The notes below the pieces were generated by a model, which worked only from the letters and a program-made list of their open reading frames with translations, was not told the origin of the DNA and searched no databases. A DNA stretch of 64,000 nucleotides from Caprimulgus europaeus (Eukaryota > Chordata > Aves > Caprimulgiformes > Caprimulgidae). The DNA lies in NCBI GenBank assembly GCA_907165065.1, contig OU015524.1:34849295-34913294 (forward strand). The letters are read 5' to 3'. Made by a program: the position numbers and the translations under genes. Positions 1-12,755 of the stretch are shown piece by piece (position 1 is the stretch's first letter; every line of letters begins with the position of its first letter).

Positions 1-2279
1 ACACTTCCTAAGTCTGGAACTAGAAGCCAAAATCCTAAGTCCCATCACCAACCGCAGCCTCTAAACTATTTCTCTTTTCATTGGCAGAATAATACCTAAA
101 TCTCTCAAGGCCCTAGTCCACACTCTAAATCCTACAATCTTTGTAGAAAGTCACCCAGAAAGACTCCTCCGTTGGCTTTAAAATTATATAAAACCAAGGT
201 TCTCCTGGTCACATGGTAGAGCACAGCTCTGCTCTTTGGAATTCTCCAGGGGTGGCTCTCAAAGAGAGGAAGATGCTCAAGTTATCAGTGAGAAACTGCT
301 CAATTATCCTGTTTGGGCAAAAGTTGGATGAATTCATTGCAGTTCAATCTGAATCTTTGCTGGGTTTCTGGTGATGATGTTTCAACCCAGTTCCTTATTT
401 TAAAAAAATTATTCTCATTACAGGTGTCTTCTGCTTTCCTATTCTCTACATGACATAGATATTTTTGCTATTTTTCTACTATCTATCGTACTATATCTCC
501 CATGATTTGACTAGGTCTTATCCATTCTTATCCTACCTTTTTTTCTGTTTTCTTTCTATTTCTTTCTTTCAGTTCAGTCTGCATTTAGTGTAAGGTCTCT
601 TGCCTGACTTCAGGGTACCTGGATATTTTGTTTCCTCTGATGCTGTTTACTGCATCTTTCCTCTCCTCACCAAGCTCCAGATGGCATTAGCTGTGTCTGT
701 TCTCTGAGGTGTGGGAGTATTTTCCACTTTACCTGTCTAAGTCCACAGCTGGGCCACATTCTGATTTCCTGGTGGGACAAAACCTGGATATACCTGATTC
801 TCAGTCTCTCTTCACTCTACTTCATGCCTTAATGTCCACAGGAATAAGGCCAAGTTGCCTGGGCAGGAAGACACATCTCAGCCACATCTCTGCTCTGGAC
901 ACTCACAGGGCATGGGACCAGAGTCTACACCACAGACTACATTTGTCCATAGTAGAAACCAAGTTTTCCTGAATGTACCTGAACAGTGCCACAAAAACTC
1001 CACCTATTCCAATACCTATACCATATCTTACAAAAACTTCAAGCAGACATTGCATGTGAGAATTGCTCAGCACCTCTACATTTAAGATCAGATTGTTGCT
1101 GAGCCAAGCAATGAGATAACATACAAGAGAAGGCCCCACAACCGAAAATAGGTACAAAGATGGAGCCTACAATCACACAGCAGGTCAGCATTAGATTAGG
1201 TACAGCATCAGGAATCCTGATTGTCTCCACTCGTGCCCTCACCACAGACTATATGACATTTCTTTCTCCTCACTCCCTTCTCATCCCTTTCTCCTTCCCC
1301 CCCAAGCCACTCCTCTCCTTTTATTTTAAGATCCGACTCTGCCATTTCCCATCTATAAGGTGACATATGAAAACTTTCTTAGAAAACAGTCATAAAAAGA
1401 AGAAGAAAATGAAAAAGAAAGACCCAATGGAGAGAAGAAAATTACAGTGTCTGGGCCGTATTTACAATAATTATAATTATTATAAAGCACAATAGGGTGT
1501 AGAAACCCGTAATTCTCCTGGTACTTTCTGATTTTTAGATCTATGTTTAGAAAGCACATGGCAGAGAAACAGTCAGAAAAGGAATGCCATGAAGTCACTT
1601 TCCTCTCTGTGTTGTAAAAGCTTTGGGGGGGAATATTTGTGTCTGCAGGAACACAGGAACAAGCAGCTTCAGAAACAAGTCCATCATTGCCCGTCTCAGG
1701 GTGATGTACCACCTGCTAAAGTGAAAAACGAAGCCCTCTCCTGACACCACTTCACAAGAGGAGGCCTTCCTTTCTCTACCTCCATCCATGTGTTATTTTT
1801 ATAGGACCAGACATTTCTCCCACTTCTGGTGCTTTGTTAACTCTTACCCAAATGCCAGACTCTGTGGCAGCAGCTGTGACCCCCAGCCCAGAGTAATGCA
1901 ACCTTGGAGTTGCTCCCTTCCTTACATGAACATATCAAGGTGGTATCTGAAGACCTCCCAGTAGCACCTGAGGCAGTCTGACTAACATCTGTCTTATGTC
2001 CATTTTAGTTTGCATTGTTGGAGGTTATGTGCTTCAGCATCCAGTACAAGCCGGATTAGTTTACCTCCACAGAGCCCCCTACTCTTTCCTGCCTGGGTTC
2101 AGACTCTGCCCTCCATGCCCTGACTTCCCAGCTCTGCTGTCCTTTCCTAGGCAGTACATGTTCCAGCTGCTATGATATACACCAATATCTCCTGCAAGGC
2201 CACTTCACAGCCAGTAGCAAAAGTGGTGTTGGAATTGCCCACATCCCTTTCAGAGCTACCCAGAGAGCCTAGGACAATT
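1..2279. other. Flank without recognised gene
   Basis: Ordinary composition, only short open frames on both strands (none above about 120 codons), and no recognisable protein, RNA or young repeat. Confidence 0.7.
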
Positions 2280-3053
2280 TAGAATCATAGAAAAGACCTC
2301 TAAGATCATCAAGTCCAACCACCAACCCAAAACCACCATGCCCACTAAACCATGTCCTGAAGTGTCATGTCTACGCCTTTTTTGAACACCTCCAGGGGTG
2401 GTGACTCCACCACTTCCCTGGGCAGTCTGTTCCAATGTTTGATCACTCTTTCAGTAAAGGAATTTTTCCTAATATCCATCTAAACTTCCCCTGGTGCAAC
2501 TTGAGGCTATTTCCTCTCATCCTATCACTAGTCAGTTGAGAGAAGAGACCAAGACCCACCTCACTACAACTTCCTTACAGGTAGCTGTAGACAGTGATAA
2601 GGTCTCCCCTCAGCCTCCTCTTCTCCGGACTAAACAACCCCAGTTCCCTCATCCGCTCCTTATAAGACTTGTTCTCCAGGCCCTTCACCAGCTTCATTGC
2701 CCTTCCTTGGCCATGCTCCAGCAACTCAATATCCTTCTTGTAGTGAGGGTCCCAAAGCTGAATACAGTATTCAAGGTGTCTAGGACTCACCAGTGCCAAG
2801 GACAGGGGACGATCACTTCCCTAGTTCTGCTGGCCACACGGTTTCTGATACAGGCCAGGATGCTGTTGGCCTTCTTGGCCACCTGGGCACACTGCTGGCT
2901 CATGTTCAGGTGCCTGTCAACCAGCATCCCCAGGTACTTTTCTCTGGGCAGTTTTCCAGCCACTCTTCCACAGGTCTATAGTGTTGCATGGGGTTGTTGT
3001 GACCAAAGCGCAGGACCTGGCACTTGACCTTTTTAAACCTCATACAATTGACC
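2280..3053 (-). mobile_element. CR1 LINE fragment, 5'-truncated, 3' end of ORF2 and tail
   Basis: The left end reads as the reverse complement of the avian CR1 3' terminus (TTCTATGATTCTA preceded by GGTTGGACTTGATGATC). Moving right, the minus strand codes recognisable pieces of the CR1 ORF2 C-terminus: [20 protein letters not shown] and [15 protein letters not shown] (2,575-2,799), then MRFKKVKCQVLRFGHNNPMQ (2,906-3,055). These lie in different frames with breaks between, so it is a dead copy. It stops abruptly at 3,053, the usual 5' truncation. The degree of decay suggests a moderately old insertion. Confidence 0.93.
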
Positions 3054-3083
3054 TTCTTAGGCTGTTTGGTTGGAAGCAACCAC

Positions 3084-4291
3084 TGTGACAGACACAACTA
3101 TTGTGCCAGCAGAAGCTGAGGACTTTCTAACAAGCAAGACAGAGTAGAGGCATCTTCATGGGAAAGAGGTTTAAAAGAAAGAGGTTTTAAAGGCCTAAAA
3201 CCAGGCCTTTAATTGTCTTTATTAATACATGAATGGGTGATAATAGCACCTGAATGTGAAAACCCACAATGAGTTATGACCAGGAAACATGTCTGAGTAA
3301 CGGAGGAATGCTTCAGGACATCTGAGGAAATAAGTAGGAAATCAACAGGTGTTAAGGAAGAGACAGTCTGTGGTTTTGGACAGGAGTGAATACACCCTGT
3401 CCTCAAGCATCAGTTGCATCTGGGACTATGTACAGGGAACAGTTCTGTGCACTGCACACGTGATATATACATGTGTGCTTGTGTTTGTGTGTGTTTTTTT
3501 GAATGTTACACACTTTTGCCCAGATAAGAGGGAGTGGGACTGTAGCACGAACATTCGTTACCAGAATAGAATAATCCTTGCAATATTTATGCCTATCTGC
3601 AAAACCCCTCCCAACCCTGAGTACATGCCAAGCTTAGGCTCAGATAAAAACTCATGGGATTACCCCAAAAATGGGGTGTTTTACATGCTGTCCCTAGGCA
3701 TCCTCTCTCCTCTGATGCAGAACTAGTGAAGGAATGGCGGAGGAGGATGAAGAAGCACAGAAGCACTCAGAGGAGGACTTCTCCTCAACCCTTGTTATTT
3801 CCTCAGGGGCAGATGAAGAGTTTTGCACTGTGTCCTCAGCAGCTGAGATGAGCTCTCTCCCTGAGAGGCAGGAGGGTTGCCAAATCAAAGAGGTTTTCCC
3901 CAAGGAGGGCTGAGAGTCACACCTGGCCAGGTGTTCTTGCTCTCTCATGAGACTGACTCCCACCCCACCTGAAATTAGACAGCCTGAAGTGGGGAGACAA
4001 GGGTGATCAGATAGATGCACATACAAGTATCTCAGATATGCACCTGCCACTCAGCCAGCGCCAGCGAGACGCCGGGGAGAGGAGGAAATTTTTTCTTTCT
4101 CTGACATTTTTAGCGTGGATAACAGAGTTCAAGTGGAGCAGAGGAGCCCAGCGATAATGGCTTCTGTTGCCTTGAGCTAAGATGCTTAATTGCATGGGAC
4201 TAGCTCATCTAATCAGGGAGAAAGGTGAAACACCTCACTGCTTGCCCCAGCTGACTTTCCTCAATGAATAAAGCCTGTGAGCAAAATGCCA
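3084..4291 (+). mobile_element. Possible solo LTR-like block
   Basis: Directly right of the CR1 is a block with no coding sequence that starts TGTGACAGACAC. It carries T-rich and GT-rich stretches and ends shortly after AATAAAGCCTGTGAGCAAA, which resembles an LTR R/U5 polyadenylation region. No matching second LTR, primer-binding site or internal genes were seen. This is weak evidence; it could also be unique sequence. Confidence 0.22.
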
Positions 4292-7200
4292 GGTGACCCC
4301 CCAACATCAGAAATAGCTGAATGGGGCAAAACCAGACCCACTAGTGTAACCCTGTGGGCAATAACTTGTAAGCATGCATGCACTGAAGTGGCTTGCAGTC
4401 CAGGCTGAACCTGAAGCCTAGTAGCCATGGTCCTCCCAGCTCACTGGAAGCACATTGTTCCTAACTTACCTTTTCTCCCATTCATGCTTCAGGGCTCTCA
4501 GGAGCCACAAGCAGCTCCCAAATGGTTGTTGGTATCTAGAGGAAACTCTATCTGCTGAAACAGCTGAAATAGGGATCTTTCTTCCACTCAGTGTCTCACA
4601 GTTCAGGGCCATTTTCTTTCACCCCTGCCCTTGTCCTCCTTTGCAAAACCTTGGCTTACTGTTTAAAGAACTTGCAGTCACCATAAGATATAAAGTGTTC
4701 TTCCAGGATGTATAAGATATTGATGTACCCCAAATAATCATGGGTAGTAGAATAAAACAGCTCAGCAAGAAAGGCCTTAGTCTGGACTGGTCTCTTTGCA
4801 TGTCCTGTCACTCAAAACCCTCAGTTCTGCAGCAAAACTGGATGATACAGGGTAGAGCCTTTGTCAGTGTGAGATCAGGGCAGGGCTGAGGGGTCTTGCT
4901 GACCTGGAAGGATGTGCCCCGCAGCATACAGAGAAGTGTAGGTAGTTTGTCTGGTTTAATTTTACTTTGGAGCCATGCGTAAGGCAAGGTGACTATCAGG
5001 CAGGTGAGTTTGGTGCCAGTCCAGCCCTCTTGTCCTGTGTCAAATTCCACGTTAGTTGGGGACAGAGTATGATGGGACCAGTGCCCTGTGCAGAGCCTGA
5101 CCTGTGGTCTTCTCTCTCTGGTGACTGATGCAGCCTCAGACACTACATCCTCAGAGAGGCGGCCCTGGGCTTAGTGGTGGATGCCGCAGTCTCTCTGGGC
5201 AAGGGGAACCCACCCACAGGTACATGGGAATGGCACACTGCATCACTCCCATGTGAAACTGTGCATGTTTGTCACTGGCATCAGCCACGACACCTGCCTG
5301 TCCTTGGCTCCAGGACCAAATGCCCCTCCTTCACCTGGTTGCACTGCAGACAGTGCCCCAAACCCTCTGTCTGCTTTTGGGGGCTGACAGTTGGCCAGTG
5401 CATGCTTCCCCATCTCCCACCCACACCCCAAGCCAGGCCAGGCTTTCCTTGCCGAGCTACAGTCTGTGCCAGGAGAGGAAAGCACCCTCCTGCAGCCCAT
5501 GGGCAAGGGGAAGGGTGGGCTGGAGGGTGCCTGGCCCCGGGATGGGTCTGGGTCCAGTACCACACTGTCCCGGAGCCCTGCCTCGGAGGCAACGTGTACC
5601 CCTGACACCAGCACCACGAGACCTGGCTTCCCGCCCTGCTGCTGCAACTCACCCAACACGTGGCCCTGGGCAAGCCATTTTGCCACTTCCTTCTTTCTGT
5701 CACCCTCCCTATTTGTCTTGTCTAATTAGGTAAAAGCTTTCCAGGGTAGAGATTGCCTCTCCCTGGGCAGTCGCACGGGGTGGCTGGGAGCGCTTCTAGA
5801 CACAATTAACGCCTGAGCAGAGCAGGGCTGCTGGATATGACGGTGTCAGCAGGAGCAGGCGTCCCTGACGCAAACTGTTATCTTGTCTCAATTAGTGGGC
5901 AGCAAAATCTCAGACCTTCTGTGATTTGGTTGGAAAGCCAAGGCTCTCCCCTGGAGAACCAGACCCTGGTCAGAGCAGCTCCTTGGCCTCAACAAGCCAA
6001 GCAAAGCATGGCTTTCACAAGAGCTGTGTGGTGCGTCTTCCCTCCGAAAAGGCTTGCAGGCTTGCCTCAAGCACAAAACAGAGAGACTTTCTCAAGCTTT
6101 GGTGCTACTAAAGGAAAAGCTTTGCCTGTTGGCTGAAGATAGCTGGAAGAGTCCTGGAGCTCAGCCTATCTCGCAGGTAGAGGCACACAGGCAGCGGGGA
6201 GAGAGTGACCCTGGCATGGTTATTACAAGGGCTGCTTGCCTGCGTCATGGTGGAGATAACATCAGCCTACAGAAGACAGCCTCAGAGCAGCCTAATTGCT
6301 CTTGCAGGAGAAGGAAAATGTGGGCCCCAGGAGCCGCGCTGGCTCTCGGCTAATTGCCGGGCAGTTGTGCTGGAGGGATTGTGTATCTCGGAGGAAAGGC
6401 TGCCAAGGAGGGACACTGGGGGCAGCCAGCATGGAGATGAGCTTCGTTTAAATACCATGAGGGATGGGTGGATGAAGCGGTACCAAGAGGAGGAGGCTCA
6501 GCTCTCTGTCTCCTGCTCGTCCCTGGGGAGGTGGTTACAGGTTGGGGTGTTAGGCTGAGGACAGTGGTCTCCATCTCAGAAGAAAAGGGCAAGGGCTCTG
6601 TTAGGAGGCCAAAGGAGAGTAGAGAGGAGGGGTGTGACGGCTGCTAGGAGTTTAAACAAGGGCGCTACAAGGATCCAAAAGCACACAAGGTCTCCCTCGG
6701 TCCTTTGCTACCCACCTGACTAATTCATTGCTGTTTACCAGTAGATTTGAAGACTTTAAGAAGAGAATGTGATGAGACTAGCGCAGCTACAGACGTTGCT
6801 GACCTCAAATGCAATCACCACAGACAGCATTGCAGAATGGCAAACCCGAGGTGTGCCGACATACCAAACCCAGACTCCTCACTAAAAATCCACATGCTCA
6901 GGATGTTTCGGACATGGCTTATAAATAACACATTGGCCTTAAATATTCGGAAACCCACAGTTATGTCCTCTAGGATTCAGGCCAAGCAAAATAAGTGAAC
7001 ATTTTGAGATTGTATAGGTCTATGCGTTTGAGAGCTGCACACTAAAACTAGGAGTCACAACAGTCCAGTGTTCTTTGTCTGCCCAGTGAACACACAAGAA
7101 GTAAAATGTGTGTCAGATAGCGTCCCTGCTAAGACTGAAACTGGAGCTGGCTTGGCCATGTGTGTTCTGGGCATCTTCCCTTCCTCTCCTCCTGCATGGA

Positions 7201-10200
7201 TTCTTCTTCTCCCTGCTCTGAACAGCCCAACAGCTTGGCTCATGATCCTGGAGAGAAACATAACAGGACCCATTTACACTGGCCAGGACCCACACAGTCC
7301 TGATGACCGCAGGACAGGACATTGAGCTTTGTGGAGCTCGCAAGGCAGCAACAGCTCAAGCAGTCTTCCCAGCAAGCTTTTGAGCTCATTCACAAAACAG
7401 GAGCTCAGATCCCTGCGAACCCACACACTCACCAAAAGGAGCCTGGAAATGATCTGAAGGAGAGCACAGATGGAAATCATTGTCATCAGGGAGGCCAAGA
7501 GCTTTGCAGGAAGCACGAAAGGATCAGATGTTTCAACGGATAAAAAAGAACATCCAGAACTACATGAGATAGAATGAAAACCTAACAAATCTAAGCCCTC
7601 TTGCTCCAGGATACAAGCCAGCCCTGACTGACAGGGATTAAGATGAAACAACACATCTGAGCAGGTTGTTTCGTAATTACCTGCAGCCGCATTTCCTGCT
7701 CCTCTTCCCTGCAGTGTCTGGCACTGGCCCCATCCCAGATGCAACTCTGAATTAGATCACTGGGAAACTGGCAGGAGTGGAAGGAGGCTCTGTGGAGGGG
7801 AGATGAGGAGACAAACTGAGAAACCTCAACTGTGGTAGAGCGCACTCATCCCCCTCTTCCTCTCCCCCTTATCCCCACCTTCTGCCCCACCACTTCTGCA
7901 GAGGAAAGATTTTGCCTAAGGAAAGCTGTGATGACAGAACAGCCTGCTTTGGCTATTTAGGTAGGCAAGGGAAAAAACTAATTTTCAGACCATCTATCCT
8001 GTCCAAGGAAGAGCAACCTTTCCCAAACTGAGCTAACTATGCAATGGCAGCAGTAAGCAACATGATATTAAATAATAATAAATCAAAGCTGACATCATTT
8101 GGAGCATGTCCGGACCCTCCCTTGTGGGGGTATCACTCTTCTGTGTGTCAACAGAGAGGAGAGAAAAGCAGAAAGAAACCTAATCCAAATCAGATAAAAG
8201 ACAGTGGGCCTAGGGTGGTGTTTCTGAGAGAGAAGGCCTCTCCTAAAGACTTGCTGTGGGCACTATGAGGGCAAGACAGAGGGGTACAGGGAGGAAGGAT
8301 GGGGCAGGGTGACCTCTCTCCTTTGCAGCAGATAATTGTCTGGAACAGCAAAGCCACGCTCGGCACAGGGGGCTGGGACCATCCATCCCCACTGCAGCAT
8401 GCAGCACACCTCCCAGAGCCCCTGCCTTTGCAGAGAGATCCTTTCTTCCAAATCTCAAATGATCTGTGCACCTTGGTCCAAACCAGCAATCCCAAGAGCA
8501 GAGACACATATGGGGAACAGCAGAGCAGAAGGGGAACGCTCACAGCGGCTCTGGTCTGGAGTATGTGGTGGGAGTTTGACAGTCACGTAAAGTGCCAAAA
8601 CAGCAGTTCAAAATAATGAGGATGGCTTGGGAAGAGATCCTTGAGCCATCTTTAAACTACGTGGGGACTAATGGGAGAGTATGAGCAGCAGCAGACAGCT
8701 GAGCTTGGCCTAGGAGGGGTCTGCAATCCAAACATCTCGGTGACACACCGCTACTGGTACCCATGCTAACAGGCAGAAAGCTAGGTTAAAACTCAGATTA
8801 AAACACAAGCTCGTTAGGGTGTGTTTACCACGCTGCGAACCCACATCTGGAATGCAATGCAGACATACCCAAGGGATGACTGGATTTAGCTATCTCCTTG
8901 TAAAATACTAATGGAGAAGTGACTTAAGGGAGTTTTACTCCAAGGCCAGCCCTAGAGCTGTATACTAAGCACTTCAGGATAAACCTATGTTTTGGTGTCT
9001 TTAATGGGAGCAGAAAAATGAAGCTATTTTCCCAGTGTTGTATGAGCAAAGGACACCAGGGTCAGGGAGGTGTGCTGCAGACATGCTTTCTGCCCGTGTC
9101 TCCACTTTGCACACTCCAGGTCGGAGTATTTATATCCAGACACACAGAAGTCCCCTCTCTCTCTAGTTTGGTGCTTTCTTCAAGGGTATGTCCAAGAAAT
9201 CAGCCAGCAGGCAAGGGAAAGTTGGCAGGTGGACAATGTTCAGAGAGCACAGTTTCACCCTAAAAGTTGTGGGCATCTCTCAGGTGCAGATCTACAACTG
9301 TGCTATGGACACTGTCAGCCCAGCATAGGGCTGTACACAGCATACAGGGGCAGTGCTGTCCTTCGGCTGCTTCAGCCTTTATAAGACGTGGCAGACATCA
9401 CGGTGGACTGTTCTGAAGAACAGAGTCCAAAGCAGTAGCTGAAAAATAAGCTTTGGATCACATCACTGACAAGCCCATCAGGCTGGATGGAGCTACTGGC
9501 TGACTGGGTCTGGGCTGGCAGGGGCCATGGGGCAGGAGAGGATGGCAGAGGCAGAGCCAGGGGGCCTGAGGCCAGGCTTCTGGGGAATTTAAAGGGGGTT
9601 GAAGTGACAGGGTAAGGAATTATCTCTGTTACTTTGTTCTCCCACTTCCCTTTCCCCTGGCCATGTGCACTCCATTGTAATGCTTCTCTTCCATTGATGC
9701 TGGAAGCTCTTCAGGCCAAGGACTAATTCTCCAGAAATGCTGCACAGCTCCAAGAACCGGAGATTACGATACACAGGGCTTCTCTCTCTGCTTCCATCAC
9801 TGCAGTCACTGAGATGGCACAGGGGAAAAGAGATGGTTTACAGCAAAGAAAATAAATACGGTGCTTGAACTTCTTCCTTTCAGTTTTAATGGGCTTCTCA
9901 TAGGTGTGCCACTGCTAATGAGTGTTGAGTCATGCTGGCCAGAGCTTTCTCTTGCACAACCTCTCCCTGCCTCCCTCGGTTGCTCTGTATCTGCCCTCTG
10001 ATAGTGCTGTACCTGATGACTAGGGCAAGCACCACTGCCAGCAGCAGGTTTTACGCAGTATTTGCTGAGCTTTACCAGAACGGGATCCGATTGTTTCACT
10101 TTGGCAGCTGTTTGCTCGGCCAGCTCACTGTTTGCTTTGCCGTTCCTCCCCTCCAAAACCCTCCGCCCCTCCAAAACCCTCAGCAGCCACCCTTGCCACG

Positions 10201-11697
10201 CTTGAAGCAGGGAAAGACGAAGCACCCCAGGGTGCAACCCCAGCCATTCCAGCCACCCAGTGTGCACCCCAGCAGCAGCCAGTGCCAGGGCAATGCTGCT
10301 CCCCTCTGACATCACCGCACCCCACCCTGGCTCGCCAGCGCCCACAGCCCCACTCCCTGCCCCTGAGCATGGGAGAAACCACCCGCTTCCAGGGCCAAAT
10401 GCTGAGGCTGCAGGTGAAACTGGCTCTTTCCCACTGCCCTGGACCCTCTCCCATGCAGAGCCCCCCCAAAGAATCACACCAGCCTACTTCGACCCCACCT
10501 GGGCACAGACTAACCCCAGCAGAGAACACACCAGCTCGATGCAGGGATGGCTCACACTACAGCCAGGTGGAAGCAGCCAGGAGTTTCAGTACAACATGAC
10601 CATTTCCCATACACACTTCCTTTTCCATTTCCTCCCTATTTCTCTTCCAGGCTGTCAGCAGTGGAGTCATGCACAGCAGGCAGGATCCAGGCATCCCGTT
10701 CAGAGGCATCAATCCCATCAGGACTTTCTCAACAACCTCCACACACAGAGGAACGTGTCTCAGTCTGGTGCTTGAAAACTCCTATACCAGCACTGTGAGT
10801 CCAAAGAAACTGTGTAAGTAGGCAGCATTCCCTTGCTGATTCAGCTAAATGTACTGGCACATCATGGGGAGAAAGCTGAAATATTTTCACTGACTCACAT
10901 GGGTCCAGAAATCCTGTTCAATCCATCCCAGGCTATGGGAGTGGGTAGAGCCTGTCTCTGAGTCTCAGTGCCTCGGGATTGCAATGGGTGGAAGAAGAAA
11001 TCCCTTGTGAGGAGGTACTTGGATCCTGTCTAAGACACCAAGGAGAGCAGAGACCTTCCTCTTTGCAACAGGCACAGGCTGCAGGGCTGCAGCACCTTGC
11101 GCCAGTTTAGACTCGTCTCTGAATCCGGCCTTCAGTCTCTGAGTGGCTCCGCATGCCAGGGCACAGTGTCCCGGCATTAAAAATACCAAGGCTGACAGAT
11201 AGTGTTTATTAATAGCACGAGTGGTGTTTATTGCTGAGCAACAGTCAGCAGCTCGGAGGTTACTGCTGTTACAAGCCAAGGTCTGAGAGCATTGCCACAT
11301 TGCTTCGTTCTCAGAGCAGAGAGGCTTTGGAGGCAGGAACTGGAGGGATGGAGGTTGAGGTGGGTGCCCCAGGGAGCTGCTGCGTGCAGGGGAGGGGGTT
11401 ACAAGCAGAGCATCCTGACCTGAGGCACAGGGCAGCCCTGATGGACCGAGGGACCCCAGCTCCCTGGGGTGACCTGCCTAACACACAGCACAGCTTGTGC
11501 AAATGGAGACACAGCAGACATGCCAGTGCTGAGAGTCCACTTTCTTCCCATTGCCTGCACTCGGCTGCATTGGAGGAACCATCCCCTACCCATGAAGAGT
11601 CCTGGTCCTCTGGGGTCTTGCTCAAACACACACGTGTCACCCCAGCTCTGTCTCTGCCCCTCGCTCCTGCTCCACAGCCTCTGCCAGACTCTGCTGT
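4292..11697. other. Downstream flank of VEGFA without recognised gene
   Basis: Open frames up to about 220 codons around 5,170-5,733 and 9,800-10,775 overlap one another on both strands in GC-rich sequence. They show no recognisable domain and no splice structure. I treat them as chance. Confidence 0.65.
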
Positions 11698-11785
11698 TTA
11701 GGAGGATGTTGGTTTTAACATCCCTGTTTCACAGATAAGGAAATTGAGGTGCAGAGAGGTGAAATGATCCACCAAGGGTGATCTT
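11698..11785 (+). repeat. MIR-like SINE remnant
   Basis: The stretch CCCTGTTTCACAGATAAGG, AAATTGAGGTGCAGAGAGGT, then GATCCACCAAGG follows the order of the MIR core (bases before, across and after ACTGAGGCACAGAGAGGTTA). It is old and partial. Confidence 0.6.
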
Positions 11786-12589
11786 CTGCCAGTGTTCCAG
11801 GAATGATCACAGATCTGGCAACTACATCTTAGTGATCCAGAGTAACTGACGAAGCAGGGCACTTTCCTAGGCATTCTGCAGATATCTACACATCTGACTT
11901 CTCTGAAACACGCCTGGAAGGAGAGCAGGGGTTCAGAGAATGAAAAATTTGAAATCTAATAAACAATTGTCATACCCCAGACTCACAGTTCATACTGTGG
12001 AAGTGGAGGCCAAATCCAGCTTTCAGCACACATTTCTTTTCACGCCTTGATCTTACCCTCCCAGCAGACTTTGTGTGATGCTTTGCCCTCTCCAGGTTTC
12101 TCTCCTCCAGAGCTGTCCTCCCTAGCTTTTACCAGTTTATGGTTAAAACACCACAGCACTAGTATGCTGTAAGCTACATCCCACTTTGCTCTTTCCTCTG
12201 TCATCACATGCCACATGTGGGGGTCTCCTAGAGGATGTTACCCCTGCATTATCTCTTTACATACTGCTTCAGAGGAAGACAGTTGCAGCTGGGAAGCTGC
12301 TCCATCCTGCTCACACAGACTGATGCACACCTGGAAATAACATTACTTGACTGATGAGCGCTTGTCTTACTCAAGGCATGACTTTCCTTTAGAGCCACGC
12401 AGAGAGGAGGAAAGACTCAGAGCCAGGCTGCAATGTAAGCAAAAGTCATGCTTTGCACAGCACGCAGGACTTTGGCTCACCACTCACTGCTTGCTGTCGT
12501 GGAATCTCTGAGCACCCAACAGAGGCTACCAATTAATCCATCTTTAACTCCTCACCATTAATTCACTCACAGATCATCCCCCAGGGTAG

Positions 12590-12755
12590 CTCAGTACTGT
12601 TATCGCCACGGTTCTGTTATCACTGCAGTACTGTTATCACCACTAACAGGTGAGGAAACTGAGGCAGAGACCAGAGTAGTGATTGACACCGCTCTAATTA
12701 GCAAACAAGGCACAGGGCTGGGAAGAGGATTCAGGAGTCCCAGCTCTGGCACAGC
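12590..12755 (+). repeat. MIR-like SINE remnant
   Basis: TACTGTTATCACC, AACAGGTGAGGAAACTGAGG and CAGAG, then AGGATTCAGGAGTCCCAGCT. These match the MIR core and its 3' part in order. CTGTTATC is repeated three times just before, probably local slippage. Confidence 0.6.

Noticed and set aside
2494-3027. A 177-codon plus-strand open frame
   Set aside because: It lies antisense to the CR1 LINE, whose real coding sense is the minus strand.
5170-5733. Five overlapping open frames of 110-155 codons on both strands
   Set aside because: All frames are open together in GC-rich sequence, with no recognisable protein, splice signals or codon preference favouring one.
9806-10775. Overlapping open frames up to 223 codons
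   Set aside because: The same pattern of mutual shadows. One includes a short duplicated unit (CCCTCCAAAACCCTC) that gives a false repeat in the translation.
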